DNA of 64,000 nucleotides from contig NZ_JAGHQP010000010.1 in the NCBI RefSeq assembly GCF_017744255.1, positions 34,859 to 98,858 on the forward strand. Reading direction: 5' to 3'. Under the pieces are notes generated by a model. That model had not been told where the DNA came from. It made no database searches and saw only the letters and a program-made list of their open reading frames with translations. Both the position numbers and the translations under genes were made by a program. Below, one piece after another: positions 32,624-40,552 of this stretch. How positions within the stretch are numbered: position 1 is the stretch's first letter; every line of letters begins with the position of its first letter. This DNA is from Brevundimonas sp. A19_0 (GTDB lineage Bacteria > Pseudomonadota > Alphaproteobacteria > Caulobacterales > Caulobacteraceae).

Positions 32624-33720
32624 TGAGCGCCGATCCCGCCCCGCTTCCCTCCGCCCTGCCCCCCGGTTCGACCGTCGGCATCCTTGGCGGCGGCCAGCTG
32701 GGGCGGATGCTGTCCCAGGCCGCCTCGCGCCTCGGCTTCGATGTCGTCATCCTTGATCCCGAGGAGAACAGCCCCGCCGGGCGCGTCTCGCGCGGCCAGA
32801 TCGTCGCCGCCTATGACGATCCGACCGCCCTCAATGTGTTCGGCCGCGTCTGTGACGTTGTCACCTTCGAGTTCGAGAACGTCCCCGCCCGCTCGGTCGA
32901 GCTGCTGGCTGAGACCGGCGTGCGCGTCGCCCCCGGCCCGCGCGCCCTGGCCGTCGCCCAGGACCGGATCCTCGAGAAGACCTTCCTCAACGAGGCCGGC
33001 GTTCCCACTGTCGAATTCGCCATGGTCGATGACCTGGCTTCGCTTGAGACTGCCCTGAAGGTCATCCCCCTGCCCGCCCTGCTCAAGACCCGGCGCGAGG
33101 GCTACGACGGTAAGGGCCAGATCTGGATCAAGACCGCGAGACAGGCCGCCGGCGCCTGGCGTGCCATCGGCGAGCGCCCCGCCGTCCTCGAGGCCAAGGC
33201 CACCTTCGTGCGCGAGCTGTCGATCATCTGCGCCCGCGGCTGGGACGGAAAGACCGCCGTCTATCCACTGGGCTGGAACACCCACAGGGACGGCATCCTC
33301 AAGACCACCGTCGCCCCCGCCGAGGTCGAGTCAAAGACCGGGCGCCGGGCCCGCGCCATCGCCCGCGCGGTGCTGGAACAGCTGGACTATGTCGGCGTGC
33401 TTGGCATCGAGTTGTTCGACCTTGGCGAAAGCCGCCTGCTGGTCAATGAGATCGCGCCGCGCGTCCACAATACCGGCCACTGGACCCAGGACGGCTGCGT
33501 TTGCGACCAGTTCGAACAGCACATCCGCGCCATCACCGGCTGGCCGCTGGGCCCCACCCATGCCCACGCCCAGGTCGAAATGACCAATCTGCTGGGCGAC
33601 GACATCGACCAGTGGGAAAAGCTGGCCGGCAAGTCCGACATGCGGCTGCATCTCTATGGCAAGGGCGAGGCCCGCCCCGGCCGCAAGATGGCCCACGTCA
33701 ACCGCGTGCGCCCGCTCTAG
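32623..33720 (+). CDS. purK: 5-(carboxyamino)imidazole ribonucleotide synthase PurK
   Basis: PurK is an ATP-grasp enzyme that carboxylates AIR with bicarbonate to give N5-CAIR. The 365-residue product begins with GSTVGILGGGQLGRMLSQAA, a Rossmann-like block. The ATP-grasp parts follow: ALAVAQDRILEKTFLNEAGV, LLKTRREGYDGKGQIWIKTA (phosphate loop), the catalytic NEIAPRVHNTGHWTQDGC and the C-terminal NLLGDDIDQWEKL. All are typical of PurK. It overlaps purE by one base. No other pur gene adjoins; purD is elsewhere in this window (54205-55482). Confidence 0.96.
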   Translation: MSADPAPLPSALPPGSTVGILGGGQLGRMLSQAASRLGFDVVILDPEENSPAGRVSRGQIVAAYDDPTALNVFGRVCDVVTFEFENVPARSVELLAETGVRVAPGPRALAVAQDRILEKTFLNEAGVPTVEFAMVDDLASLETALKVIPLPALLKTRREGYDGKGQIWIKTARQAAGAWRAIGERPAVLEAKATFVRELSIICARGWDGKTAVYPLGWNTHRDGILKTTVAPAEVESKTGRRARAIARAVLEQLDYVGVLGIELFDLGESRLLVNEIAPRVHNTGHWTQDGCVCDQFEQHIRAITGWPLGPTHAHAQVEMTNLLGDDIDQWEKLAGKSDMRLHLYGKGEARPGRKMAHVNRVRPL

Positions 33721-33740
33721 GCAGAGCGTTCACGTCGGCG

Positions 33741-34100
33741 TCAGCCTTCACACAACTCGCTACCGACTTCGGCGGCCAGGGCGGCGATATCCTGACGTTT
33801 CACCAGCACGTCCGGCGAAATCGTGACCAGCCGGTAGCCATCCTCCACGCGCGCCAGGAGGAAGGTCCGACCATAGTCCTCACGGATATGTCCATGCTGA
33901 ATGCCTGTCGCATCCAGCGCGTCGCCCTCAAAGTCGCCGATGACGACGCTTTCGACCTTGAACGTCAGATGCCATGCCCCGCGAAGGACGACAGCTCCCG
34001 GGACCGTTTCGGGGACGGGCCCGGCCTCCTGGGAAATGAGCCGACCCTGGATAACCAGACTCACACACGGCTCCGGCGGCAAGGCATCCAGAGCAAACAT
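33741..34100 (-). CDS. Hypothetical protein downstream of coq9
   Basis: A 119-residue soluble protein without known domain. Segments [20 protein letters not shown] and [19 protein letters not shown], then [20 protein letters not shown] look like a small beta-rich fold. It starts at the last base of the coq9 stop (TGATG), so it is translationally coupled to coq9. No catalytic motif or export signal is visible. I do not recognise it. It converges on purK, 20 bases away. Confidence 0.6.
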   Translation of the reverse strand: MFALDALPPEPCVSLVIQGRLISQEAGPVPETVPGAVVLRGAWHLTFKVESVVIGDFEGDALDATGIQHGHIREDYGRTFLLARVEDGYRLVTISPDVLVKRQDIAALAAEVGSELCEG

Positions 34101-34756
34101 CAGGTCCGCGCGCCGTACCGCATCCGGCTGAGCACCTCGGTGACCTTGCGGAGGGGAGCGTCAAAGTCCTTGCCGGCCTTCCACTTCTCGAAGGCCATGA
34201 CGTTCTCGATGCGATCGGCGACGAAGGCCTCGGCCGTCTCGCGCCCGTCGAACCAGCGCATCGTCAGGGCGGGAATCAGGATGCCGGACAGGATGGTGCG
34301 CTTCGAATAGTGGTTCCAGTCCGTGGCCGTGTCCCCGGCCCACACCCACAGCCGGTCGGCCGTCTCCCACGCCAGCTTCAGCCCCAGATCGCTGTTGGTC
34401 GGCAGGGCCAGAAAGCCTGCGCATTTGCGACAGGCCTCCAGGTCCTCGGCCCCGGCCTCCATCCGCGCCGAAATGCCCCGGGCGATGCGCTCGCGAATCT
34501 TGAGCGAGGCGGGATCGACCCCGGCCAGGGCGGCAAAGGCCCGGTCGTCATGGCGACGCGACAGCAGGGCCGCCAGATCGCGCGGCCCGTGCGGCAGCAG
34601 CAGGTCCTGGTCCCCCTGCGACAGGCCCGCAGCCTGTGCGGCGGCGCGCACCATGGCCGGGCTCCAGCCCAGTCGGGGCGCAAGCACCACGGCCTGGTCC
34701 AGCACGGCCTGTTCGGTTTCCCGGGCCCACAGATCGGCATCGTCAACGGAAGACAT
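34100..34756 (-). CDS. COQ9-family ubiquinone biosynthesis protein
   Basis: COQ9 proteins are TetR-like lipid-binding factors that assist ubiquinone (coenzyme Q) hydroxylation. The 218-residue product has the COQ9 domain: [20 protein letters not shown], then [19 protein letters not shown] and, towards the end, [20 protein letters not shown] with [20 protein letters not shown]. These two blocks are the family hallmark. The start is ATG 34756 (SSVDDADLW); the frame is open to 34870 but that stretch has no signal. The linked ubiX (30017) also serves ubiquinone synthesis, 4 kb away on the other strand. Confidence 0.87.
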   Translation of the reverse strand: MSSVDDADLWARETEQAVLDQAVVLAPRLGWSPAMVRAAAQAAGLSQGDQDLLLPHGPRDLAALLSRRHDDRAFAALAGVDPASLKIRERIARGISARMEAGAEDLEACRKCAGFLALPTNSDLGLKLAWETADRLWVWAGDTATDWNHYSKRTILSGILIPALTMRWFDGRETAEAFVADRIENVMAFEKWKAGKDFDAPLRKVTEVLSRMRYGART

Positions 34757-34960
34757 GGCGGCATGATAGGCCTGCCGCATCAGACTGACGAGCCCCCGCA
34801 ACAGGCCGCGACGATCTGCGACACCGAACTGGACAGGGGGGGCGGGTTCGTGTATCCGGCTCGCCTTCACCCGGAAGCCCTCGGTTTGCGGGAAACCGTG
34901 TTTTTGTCTGCCCGTCTCCCTTCAGAAAGGACGCGGCGGGCAGTCAAAGGAGAGAGACCC

Positions 34961-35194
34961 CTGGTTCAGATTTTCGTCCGCGACAACAACGTCGATCAGG
35001 CGCTCAAGGCCCTGAAGAAGAAGATGCAGCGCGAAGGCAGCTTCCGTGAAATGAAGCGCCACGTGCACTACGAAAAGCCGTCGGAAAAGCGCGCCCGTCA
35101 AAAGGCCGAGGCCGTCCGTCGCGCCCGCAAGCTGGCCCGCAAGCGCGCCCAGCGCGAAGGCCTGCTGCCGATGCCCAAGCCGCGCGGTCGCTAA
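34961..35194 (+). CDS. rpsU: 30S ribosomal protein bS21, apparently starting at CTG
   Basis: bS21 is a small basic protein of the 30S subunit. The 77-residue product is [20 protein letters not shown], then [20 protein letters not shown] and the Arg/Lys-rich tail [19 protein letters not shown]. The expected N-terminus (M)VQIFVRD is preceded in frame by CTG at 34961, and AAAGGAGAG lies 7 bases before that CTG. No ATG, GTG or TTG stands in frame close by, so the start codon appears to be CTG. The family alignment fits this position exactly. A strong intrinsic terminator follows (35221-35252). Confidence 0.93.
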   Translation: MVQIFVRDNNVDQALKALKKKMQREGSFREMKRHVHYEKPSEKRARQKAEAVRRARKLARKRAQREGLLPMPKPRGR

Positions 35195-35220
35195 ACCCCG
35201 CGACAAGGCTGAAATGCTTC

Positions 35221-35252
35221 AAGGCCGCCCCGGGAAACCGGGGCGGCCTTTT
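35221..35252 (+). terminator. Intrinsic terminator after rpsU
   Basis: The stem AAGGCCGCCCCGG with CCGGGGCGGCCTT (13 base pairs, loop GAAA) is followed by TTTTGC. It is perfect. Confidence 0.9.
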
Positions 35253-35276
35253 GCTGTGCGCGAGTTTTTGCGGGCG

Positions 35277-35307
35277 GTCCCCTCCCCGTCAGTGACGGGG
35301 AGGGGAC
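35277..35307. repeat. Palindromic intergenic element (REP-like)
   Basis: GTCCCCTCCCCGTCA and TGACGGGGAGGGGAC pair perfectly over 15 bases around one central G. It lies between the rpsU terminator and the end of the natB-like gene. Its C/G-run style recalls the element at the right end of the window (63922-63962). Confidence 0.6.
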
Positions 35308-35315
35308 GCAGGGGA

Positions 35316-36710
35316 CTACCGCCCCCCGCCCCGTACGGCGCCGACGAAGCTCTTCCAGCTCAGCTTTACGTCCGACAGGGCGCCGGCGCGGAAGGCCCGC
35401 CCCGCGACCCAGACCATGAACAGGGCCATGGCGAACATGCCCACCATCGTGCCCACGATCTCGATCATGGGCGGGTCCGAGTGGGCCCGGGCCGCCATCA
35501 GGAAGGGCGTGAAGAACGGCACCCAGGACAGGATCTTGACCAGCGGGGCGTCGGGGGTCTGAAGCGCCATCTGCACCACGATGATCGGCACGACCAGCAC
35601 CATCATGATCGGCCCCATCAGAGTCTGGGCGTCGCGCGGCGTCTCGCAGAAGGCGCCGATGGCGGCAAACAGCACGGCGTACATCAGATAGCCGCCGATG
35701 GCGTAGGCCGCGAAATAGAGCAGCATGCCGTCGGTCAGCAGGATCTGTCCCACATTCATGGCCTGCTCGGGCGCGAAGTGCAGCAGGCCGGCCGCCCCGA
35801 TCCCGCCCCAGGCCAGCAGCACGGTCGCGGTCAGCATGGCCACGCCCAGCACCTTGCCGGTCAGGATTTCGGTCGCCGAGGCCGAGGACATCAGCACCTC
35901 GAGGATCTTGTTCGACTTCTCCTCCATGACGCTGTTCAGCAGAATGGAGGCACCCGTGATGATCAGCGACCACAGCAGGAAGGCCGAGCCGAGGCCGATG
36001 ATTCCCGGCAGCTTGTCGCGGAAAGACACCTCTCCGCCGCTGGCGGCACTGGGTGACAGCACCACCACCTTGGGATCATAGGCGCCGGTTTCCCGGACGA
36101 TGGCCGGATCGATCCCCGCTTCGCCGAAGACTTCGGCCCGATTGGCGTCTTTCATGGCGTCGCGAACAAAGTTGCGCACCGTGTTGTCCGTCGCCCGGCG
36201 GGACCATACACGCGCGGTCGGTCGCCCCTCCTCATTGCGGGTCAGGATCACGACGGCATCCAGCTGTTGCGCCTTCTCGGCCTCGTCTCCCAGATAGTAC
36301 CGGATGCGCGCCTCGCGCTCTTCTGCAGTCGTGGTACCGGCCAGATCGTCAGGGGCGCTGACCAGGTTCAGTTTCGGTCTGGCCACGCTGGATGCAGCGC
36401 CGGCGGCCGCCTCGGCGCCCATCCCTTCCCCAGCAAATTCTCCTGCTTTCGCGGCGGCTTCACGAGCAATCTCGGCCTGACGCTGGACATCCGTGGCCAG
36501 AGCTTCGCGGACGGCCGCCGCCAGACCTGAGGCCTGTGGTCCGTCCTCAAGCAGCACGACCTCTCGCACCGGCTCGCTGTTCTTCATGAGCATGGGAATG
36601 GCGCCGCCCAGCACGGCAAACATCGGAAACGCCAGCAGCGACAGCCAGAAGCCGGCCGTCTGGGCATAGGCCAGGAATTCCCGACGGGCGATCAACAGGA
36701 TGCGGTTCAT
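35316..36710 (-). CDS. NatB-type ABC exporter permease
   Basis: A 464-residue permease of the ABC-2 family with a large extracytoplasmic domain, as in Na+ exporter NatB. Helix 1 is ILLIARREFLAYAQTAGFWL with FPMFAVLGGAIPML (about 3-40). The outside domain runs about 40-260. Further helices include LPGIIGLGSAFLLWSLIITG, VLGVAMLTATVLLAWGGIGA and YAIGGYLMYAVLFAAIGAFC, ending with VGTMVGMFAMALFMVWVAGR. The conserved cytosolic loop EEKSNKILEVLMSSASATEI precedes helix 3. Its start overlaps the stop of natA (ATGA), so the two form one transporter. A Na+ or other small-molecule substrate is not proven. Confidence 0.88.
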   Translation of the reverse strand: MNRILLIARREFLAYAQTAGFWLSLLAFPMFAVLGGAIPMLMKNSEPVREVVLLEDGPQASGLAAAVREALATDVQRQAEIAREAAAKAGEFAGEGMGAEAAAGAASSVARPKLNLVSAPDDLAGTTTAEEREARIRYYLGDEAEKAQQLDAVVILTRNEEGRPTARVWSRRATDNTVRNFVRDAMKDANRAEVFGEAGIDPAIVRETGAYDPKVVVLSPSAASGGEVSFRDKLPGIIGLGSAFLLWSLIITGASILLNSVMEEKSNKILEVLMSSASATEILTGKVLGVAMLTATVLLAWGGIGAAGLLHFAPEQAMNVGQILLTDGMLLYFAAYAIGGYLMYAVLFAAIGAFCETPRDAQTLMGPIMMVLVVPIIVVQMALQTPDAPLVKILSWVPFFTPFLMAARAHSDPPMIEIVGTMVGMFAMALFMVWVAGRAFRAGALSDVKLSWKSFVGAVRGGGR

Positions 36711-37672
36711 CGGGCGGCCTCCATCGTCTCGGCCCGTTTGACGGTCTGGTCCTGATTGGGGTCGACCCCCGTCAGATGGATAAAGGCGTCGTGCAGGGTC
36801 GGCTCGCGCAGTTCGAAACTGCGTACGTCCAGCCCGCCCAGGAAGGCCGCCTTGAGCGTCTCCTGCCCCCGGGCGCCGGGGTTCAGCTGGGCCTTGAGCG
36901 TCTTGACCTCGCCGTCCTGACGAACTGTCTCGACCGCGGCGACGCCCGGCAGGGCCCGCACCGCATCGGCCGCAATATCCCCTTCCAGCGACAGGTGCCG
37001 CAGCGTCTGGCTGCGCGCCTCGTCGACCGTGCCCTCAAAGGCCTTCTGGCCCCGGGCCAGCAGGACCACCTTGTCGCACAGGCGCTCGGCGTGCTGCATG
37101 ACGTGGGTCGAGAACAGCACCGTGGCGCCGTCGGCGGCCAGCCCGCGGATCATCTCTTCCAGACCCTGCTGGTTCATCGGATCGAGGCCCGAGAAGGGCT
37201 CGTCCAGGATCACGAACTCGGGCTTGTGCACCACCGAGGCGATCAGCTGCACCTTCTGGGCCATGCCCTTGGACAGCTCCTTCATCTTCTTGGCCTGGGC
37301 GTGCTCCAGCCCCTGCTGCTTCAGCATGATGCGGGCGCGCTTGCGTCCCTCGCCGGACGGCAGGCCCTTCAGGGCGCCGAAGAAGGCGATCGCATCGACC
37401 GGGGTCATCTTCTTGTAGAGGCCGCGTTCTTCCGGAAGGAAGCCGATGCGGTTGCGCACCTGCCGTCCATCGGACGCCCCGAGGATTTCCAGCGTGCCCG
37501 AGGTCTGCGGCTGCAGGCCCAGGATCATGCGCAGGGTGGACGTCTTGCCCGCCCCGTTCGGCCCCAGAAAGCCGCAGATGCTCCCCTTCGGAACCGAGAA
37601 GCTCAGATCCTTGACCGCCTGGAACGCGCCATAGCGTTTGCTGATGCCATTCAGGCTGAGTGCGGCGTCCAT
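36707..37672 (-). CDS. NatA-type ABC exporter ATP-binding protein
   Basis: The ATP-binding partner of the permease at 35316-36710. The 321-residue product shows Walker A GPNGAGKTSTLRMILG (about 37-52), the Q-loop IGFLPEERGLYKKMTP, the signature LSKGMAQKVQLIASVVH, Walker B FVILDEPFSGLDP and the switch region VLFSTHVMQHAERL. A C-terminal extension of about 90 residues is typical of the NatA family. The start is ATG 37672, preceded by an AT-rich upstream region (CCTTTAAAAACTC) that probably contains the promoter. Confidence 0.9.
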   Translation of the reverse strand: MDAALSLNGISKRYGAFQAVKDLSFSVPKGSICGFLGPNGAGKTSTLRMILGLQPQTSGTLEILGASDGRQVRNRIGFLPEERGLYKKMTPVDAIAFFGALKGLPSGEGRKRARIMLKQQGLEHAQAKKMKELSKGMAQKVQLIASVVHKPEFVILDEPFSGLDPMNQQGLEEMIRGLAADGATVLFSTHVMQHAERLCDKVVLLARGQKAFEGTVDEARSQTLRHLSLEGDIAADAVRALPGVAAVETVRQDGEVKTLKAQLNPGARGQETLKAAFLGGLDVRSFELREPTLHDAFIHLTGVDPNQDQTVKRAETMEAAR

Positions 37673-37796
37673 AGCGCCCCCCTTTAAAAACTCGACAGGG
37701 GGACTCCTAGGATATGTAAAGGGTCTTTGACAACCTGAGCCGGGCCGTATCCGGTCGGGTTTTCATGAATTCCTTGTCATGAAGACAGGACGGGGC

Positions 37797-38420
37797 TCAG
37801 GAGCCCTCGATCACCACCACGTCGAAGCTGCGCTCCAGCACGCGGGCCGGATTGATCGGCGAACCGCCCCGGCGCACTTCGAAATGCAGGTGCGGCCCGG
37901 TGGAATAGCCGGTCGAGCCGACCAGGCCCAGCCGATCACCGCCGGCCACGGCCATGCCGGTGGCCACGTCAACGCGGCTCATATGGGCATATTTGGTGGT
38001 CATGCCGTTCGGGTGGGCCACCTCGACGAAGCGACCATAGCCCTCGGGCTGATAGCCGGTGCGGACGACGACACCCTCGGCCGAGGCGAACACACCCGTG
38101 CCCGTCGGGGCAGCCATGTCCACGCCGTTGTGCGGACGGGCAGCGCCCTCCCCGCCCAGACGCCGCATGCCGAAGCGCGAGTTGATCGCATAGCCCTTGA
38201 GCGGCATCTCGAAGCGGATTTCCCGGGTCACGGGGCCGGCGGGCTCGGCCACCGCCACGACGGGCGGGGCGACCGGCCCCTCGTCTTCCATGGTGGCAGG
38301 GTCACCGGCAGGCATGGCGATCGGGGCTGCGGCCATGGCCATGACTGCCATGGCGATCAGTCCGAGGGACTGGCCGGATTGGGTGGCGAGGGTACGCAGT
38401 CGGGCGTCAAGGCGTCGCAT
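37797..38420 (-). CDS. M23-family (LytM) endopeptidase-like protein
   Basis: A 207-residue envelope protein. An N-terminal hydrophobic segment (about 15-38, LGLIAMAVMAMAAAPIA) acts as anchor or signal, followed by a Pro-rich linker. The LytM domain (about 72-200) shows NSRFGMRRL, the zinc ligands HNGVDMAAPTG (HxxxD) and HLHFEVRRG (HxH), with VAHPNGMTTKYAHMS between. All zinc ligands are present, so it should be an active peptidoglycan endopeptidase (D,D type), probably cutting crosslinks for growth or division. The start is ATG 38420. Confidence 0.88.
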   Translation of the reverse strand: MRRLDARLRTLATQSGQSLGLIAMAVMAMAAAPIAMPAGDPATMEDEGPVAPPVVAVAEPAGPVTREIRFEMPLKGYAINSRFGMRRLGGEGAARPHNGVDMAAPTGTGVFASAEGVVVRTGYQPEGYGRFVEVAHPNGMTTKYAHMSRVDVATGMAVAGGDRLGLVGSTGYSTGPHLHFEVRRGGSPINPARVLERSFDVVVIEGS

Positions 38421-38582
38421 AGGGCGGCGTCTCCGTTCTGGAACGTGCGGCAGGAGGAGCGGCGGGTCCCCATGGGACAGGCACCGGTCTCAATCGATGA
38501 GGACGGGTTCTGAAGGTCGCCTTCGACGAGAATGAGGCACCGGGCGTGGCAGACCGTCGCACCCCGGGAACCTTTCGCCACG

Positions 38583-38614
38583 AAAAAAGGGCGGAGCCGC
38601 ACGGCCCCGCCCTT
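38583..38614 (-). terminator. Intrinsic terminator after the GDSL autotransporter gene
   Basis: Read on the minus strand, AAGGGCGG and CCGCCCTT form the outer stem (8 base pairs), with an inner GCC/GGC pairing around GTGC, followed by TTTTTT. It lies 25 bases beyond the autotransporter stop. Confidence 0.8.
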
Positions 38615-38638
38615 CCTCATCCAGCCTGTGGCCAGAGG

Positions 38639-40462
38639 TTATTGCAGCGGCATGCGCAGTGTGATGCCGCCCATGACCGTATCCGCGCTGTCGCCGAAGC
38701 GACCGCTGACGCCGACGTCGAGGCGGGCCGGGCCCCACTCGAACTCGCCGCCGACGCGGGCCAGTATCTGGCCCCCCATCGCGTCCTCGACTTCACGATA
38801 CAGAACCTGCGACGGGCTGCCGGCCAGGCCGGTACCGACCGGGTCCGAACTGTCGTCCAGGCTGTCGCGATAGCCGCCCTCGGCGTAAAAGTTGACGCCC
38901 TGGGCAGCGGCTTCCGCCCGCAGGGTGACCTCACCGGTGATGCCCTCGACCTTGCGGTCCTCATAGGCGTACTGGGCGGCAACGCCCTGTTCGATATAGC
39001 CGTCGACGTCGGTCGACACCCAGGTCACCGCGACACGCGGCGACAGCGCAAACCCGCCCATGTCGAACCAGGTGCCGCCCTGCAGGCGGGCGCCGCGGCT
39101 GAAGCCCTGCGTCTCACCGGTGTGGACGACAGGCCCCACGCCGGTGGCGCGCTGGATGTCGTCATAGGTGTCGCGCGAGGCGCCCGCCGTCAGGTTGGCG
39201 AACATCGGTCCCGACCTCCAGCCGACGTAGGCGTCAAAGGCGAAGTTCTCGCCGTCAAAGCGCGTCGGACCGGCGATGGTCTCGGTCTGCTGATAGCTGC
39301 CGGCCACGCCCATCTTCCATGTCCCGGACATGCTGTGATCCAGAGCCAGGCGGATGCCCTGTCCCTCGATCTCAGCCGCCGGGACGATGCCACGGGCATC
39401 CACGTCAGTGCTCATGCCGGTCAGACGCACGTCGAGAGCCGTGTGGCCCGGCTCCCAGGCCGCCCAGCCCGACAGGGCGTCCGAGCCCATGTCCAGCGAG
39501 TCCTCGCGCTGGCGCATCGACACCTCGCCCTGGTGGGCCGTCGCGGCGCCCCGGTCGCCATAATACAGGTAGTCGTTGGCCAGGCTGGCAATGGCCCGGT
39601 GACCGGCCGCCGTGGGGTGCACGCCGTCCAGATAGAAATAGTCGTCGGGGTTCGAGCACAGCGTCAGGGCGACCTGATTGAAGCAGGGGTCGGTGACGTT
39701 GGTCACGCCAAAGGCCGTGGGATTGCCGGCGATCGTGTCGCCGATCTTGAACAGGTCCATCAGGATGATGTTCGTGCCCGACTGGTTCGCAGCCACGGTG
39801 TTCAGGCCACTCAGCAGCGCGCCATTGAAGGTCGTCACCGCATAGTCGGCAAGCGGGGCGGCCGGCGAGCCGGCGAACTGCGGCGTCAGGCTCAGCTTGG
39901 GCAGGTTGGTGACCAGGATGGTGCCGGCCCCGGCCGTGGCCACATTGTTCACGATCAGGTTGATGTCGGCGGCCGCGGCCAGTGACACGACCTGGATGGC
40001 CCCGGCCGGATTGGACGAGGCGCCCGCGGCGGGCAGGCCTTGGAAGATGTTGTTGGCACCGCCCAACACGCTGACCAGATCATTCGGGCCAAAGGTGCCG
40101 CCAGCGCCCAGGTACGCGTTCAGCTGGGTCCGCATTCCGGGAGGCGCTCCGGCCAGATCCGTGCGGGCCCCGCCAAAGGCATAGTTGATGCTGCCGGCGT
40201 TCGAATCCCCGGCCGCGAACCGGCCCAGGTTGAAGCCCAGCAGTTCCACGAACACCGGTCCCGTCGAGAATCGGCCCTGGTAATAGAAGGGCGCGGGCGG
40301 CTGGGTGCCGCCGGTGAACAGGAAGAGGTTGCCGTTGTCGCTCAGGCTGTCCCCGAACACGACCAGACGGCTGTAGCTCTGGGCACTGGCGGTCCCCGCA
40401 AGGGCGACGCCGGCGGCCAGAGTCAGGGCCGCGGCTGCGGCATTACGCATGAAACGAGACAT
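38639..40462 (-). CDS. GDSL-family esterase autotransporter
   Basis: A 607-residue type Va autotransporter with an esterase passenger, like EstA. A signal peptide (MSRFMRNAAAAALTLAAGVA, then LAGTASA) is followed by the SGNH/GDSL domain: block I VVFGDSLSDNGNLFLF (about 34-49), GGANNIFQG (block III), and block V DGVHPTAAGHRAIASLAND (about 290-308) with the Asp-His pair. A C-terminal beta domain begins near 330 (MRQREDSLDMGSDALSGWAA) and ends with GGITLRMPLQ. The last residue is Gln rather than the usual aromatic. The start is ATG 40462 with GGGAGGATC upstream. It is transcribed alone and ends at the terminator at 38583. Confidence 0.88.
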   Translation of the reverse strand: MSRFMRNAAAAALTLAAGVALAGTASAQSYSRLVVFGDSLSDNGNLFLFTGGTQPPAPFYYQGRFSTGPVFVELLGFNLGRFAAGDSNAGSINYAFGGARTDLAGAPPGMRTQLNAYLGAGGTFGPNDLVSVLGGANNIFQGLPAAGASSNPAGAIQVVSLAAAADINLIVNNVATAGAGTILVTNLPKLSLTPQFAGSPAAPLADYAVTTFNGALLSGLNTVAANQSGTNIILMDLFKIGDTIAGNPTAFGVTNVTDPCFNQVALTLCSNPDDYFYLDGVHPTAAGHRAIASLANDYLYYGDRGAATAHQGEVSMRQREDSLDMGSDALSGWAAWEPGHTALDVRLTGMSTDVDARGIVPAAEIEGQGIRLALDHSMSGTWKMGVAGSYQQTETIAGPTRFDGENFAFDAYVGWRSGPMFANLTAGASRDTYDDIQRATGVGPVVHTGETQGFSRGARLQGGTWFDMGGFALSPRVAVTWVSTDVDGYIEQGVAAQYAYEDRKVEGITGEVTLRAEAAAQGVNFYAEGGYRDSLDDSSDPVGTGLAGSPSQVLYREVEDAMGGQILARVGGEFEWGPARLDVGVSGRFGDSADTVMGGITLRMPLQ

Positions 40463-40552
40463 GATGATCCTCCCTCGGTCGTGAAGCCCGACCGTTGGGC
40501 GACATAGTGCGCGCGCCCGCGGGCGCTGTGCAAGATGCCGTTGGGTCAACTC

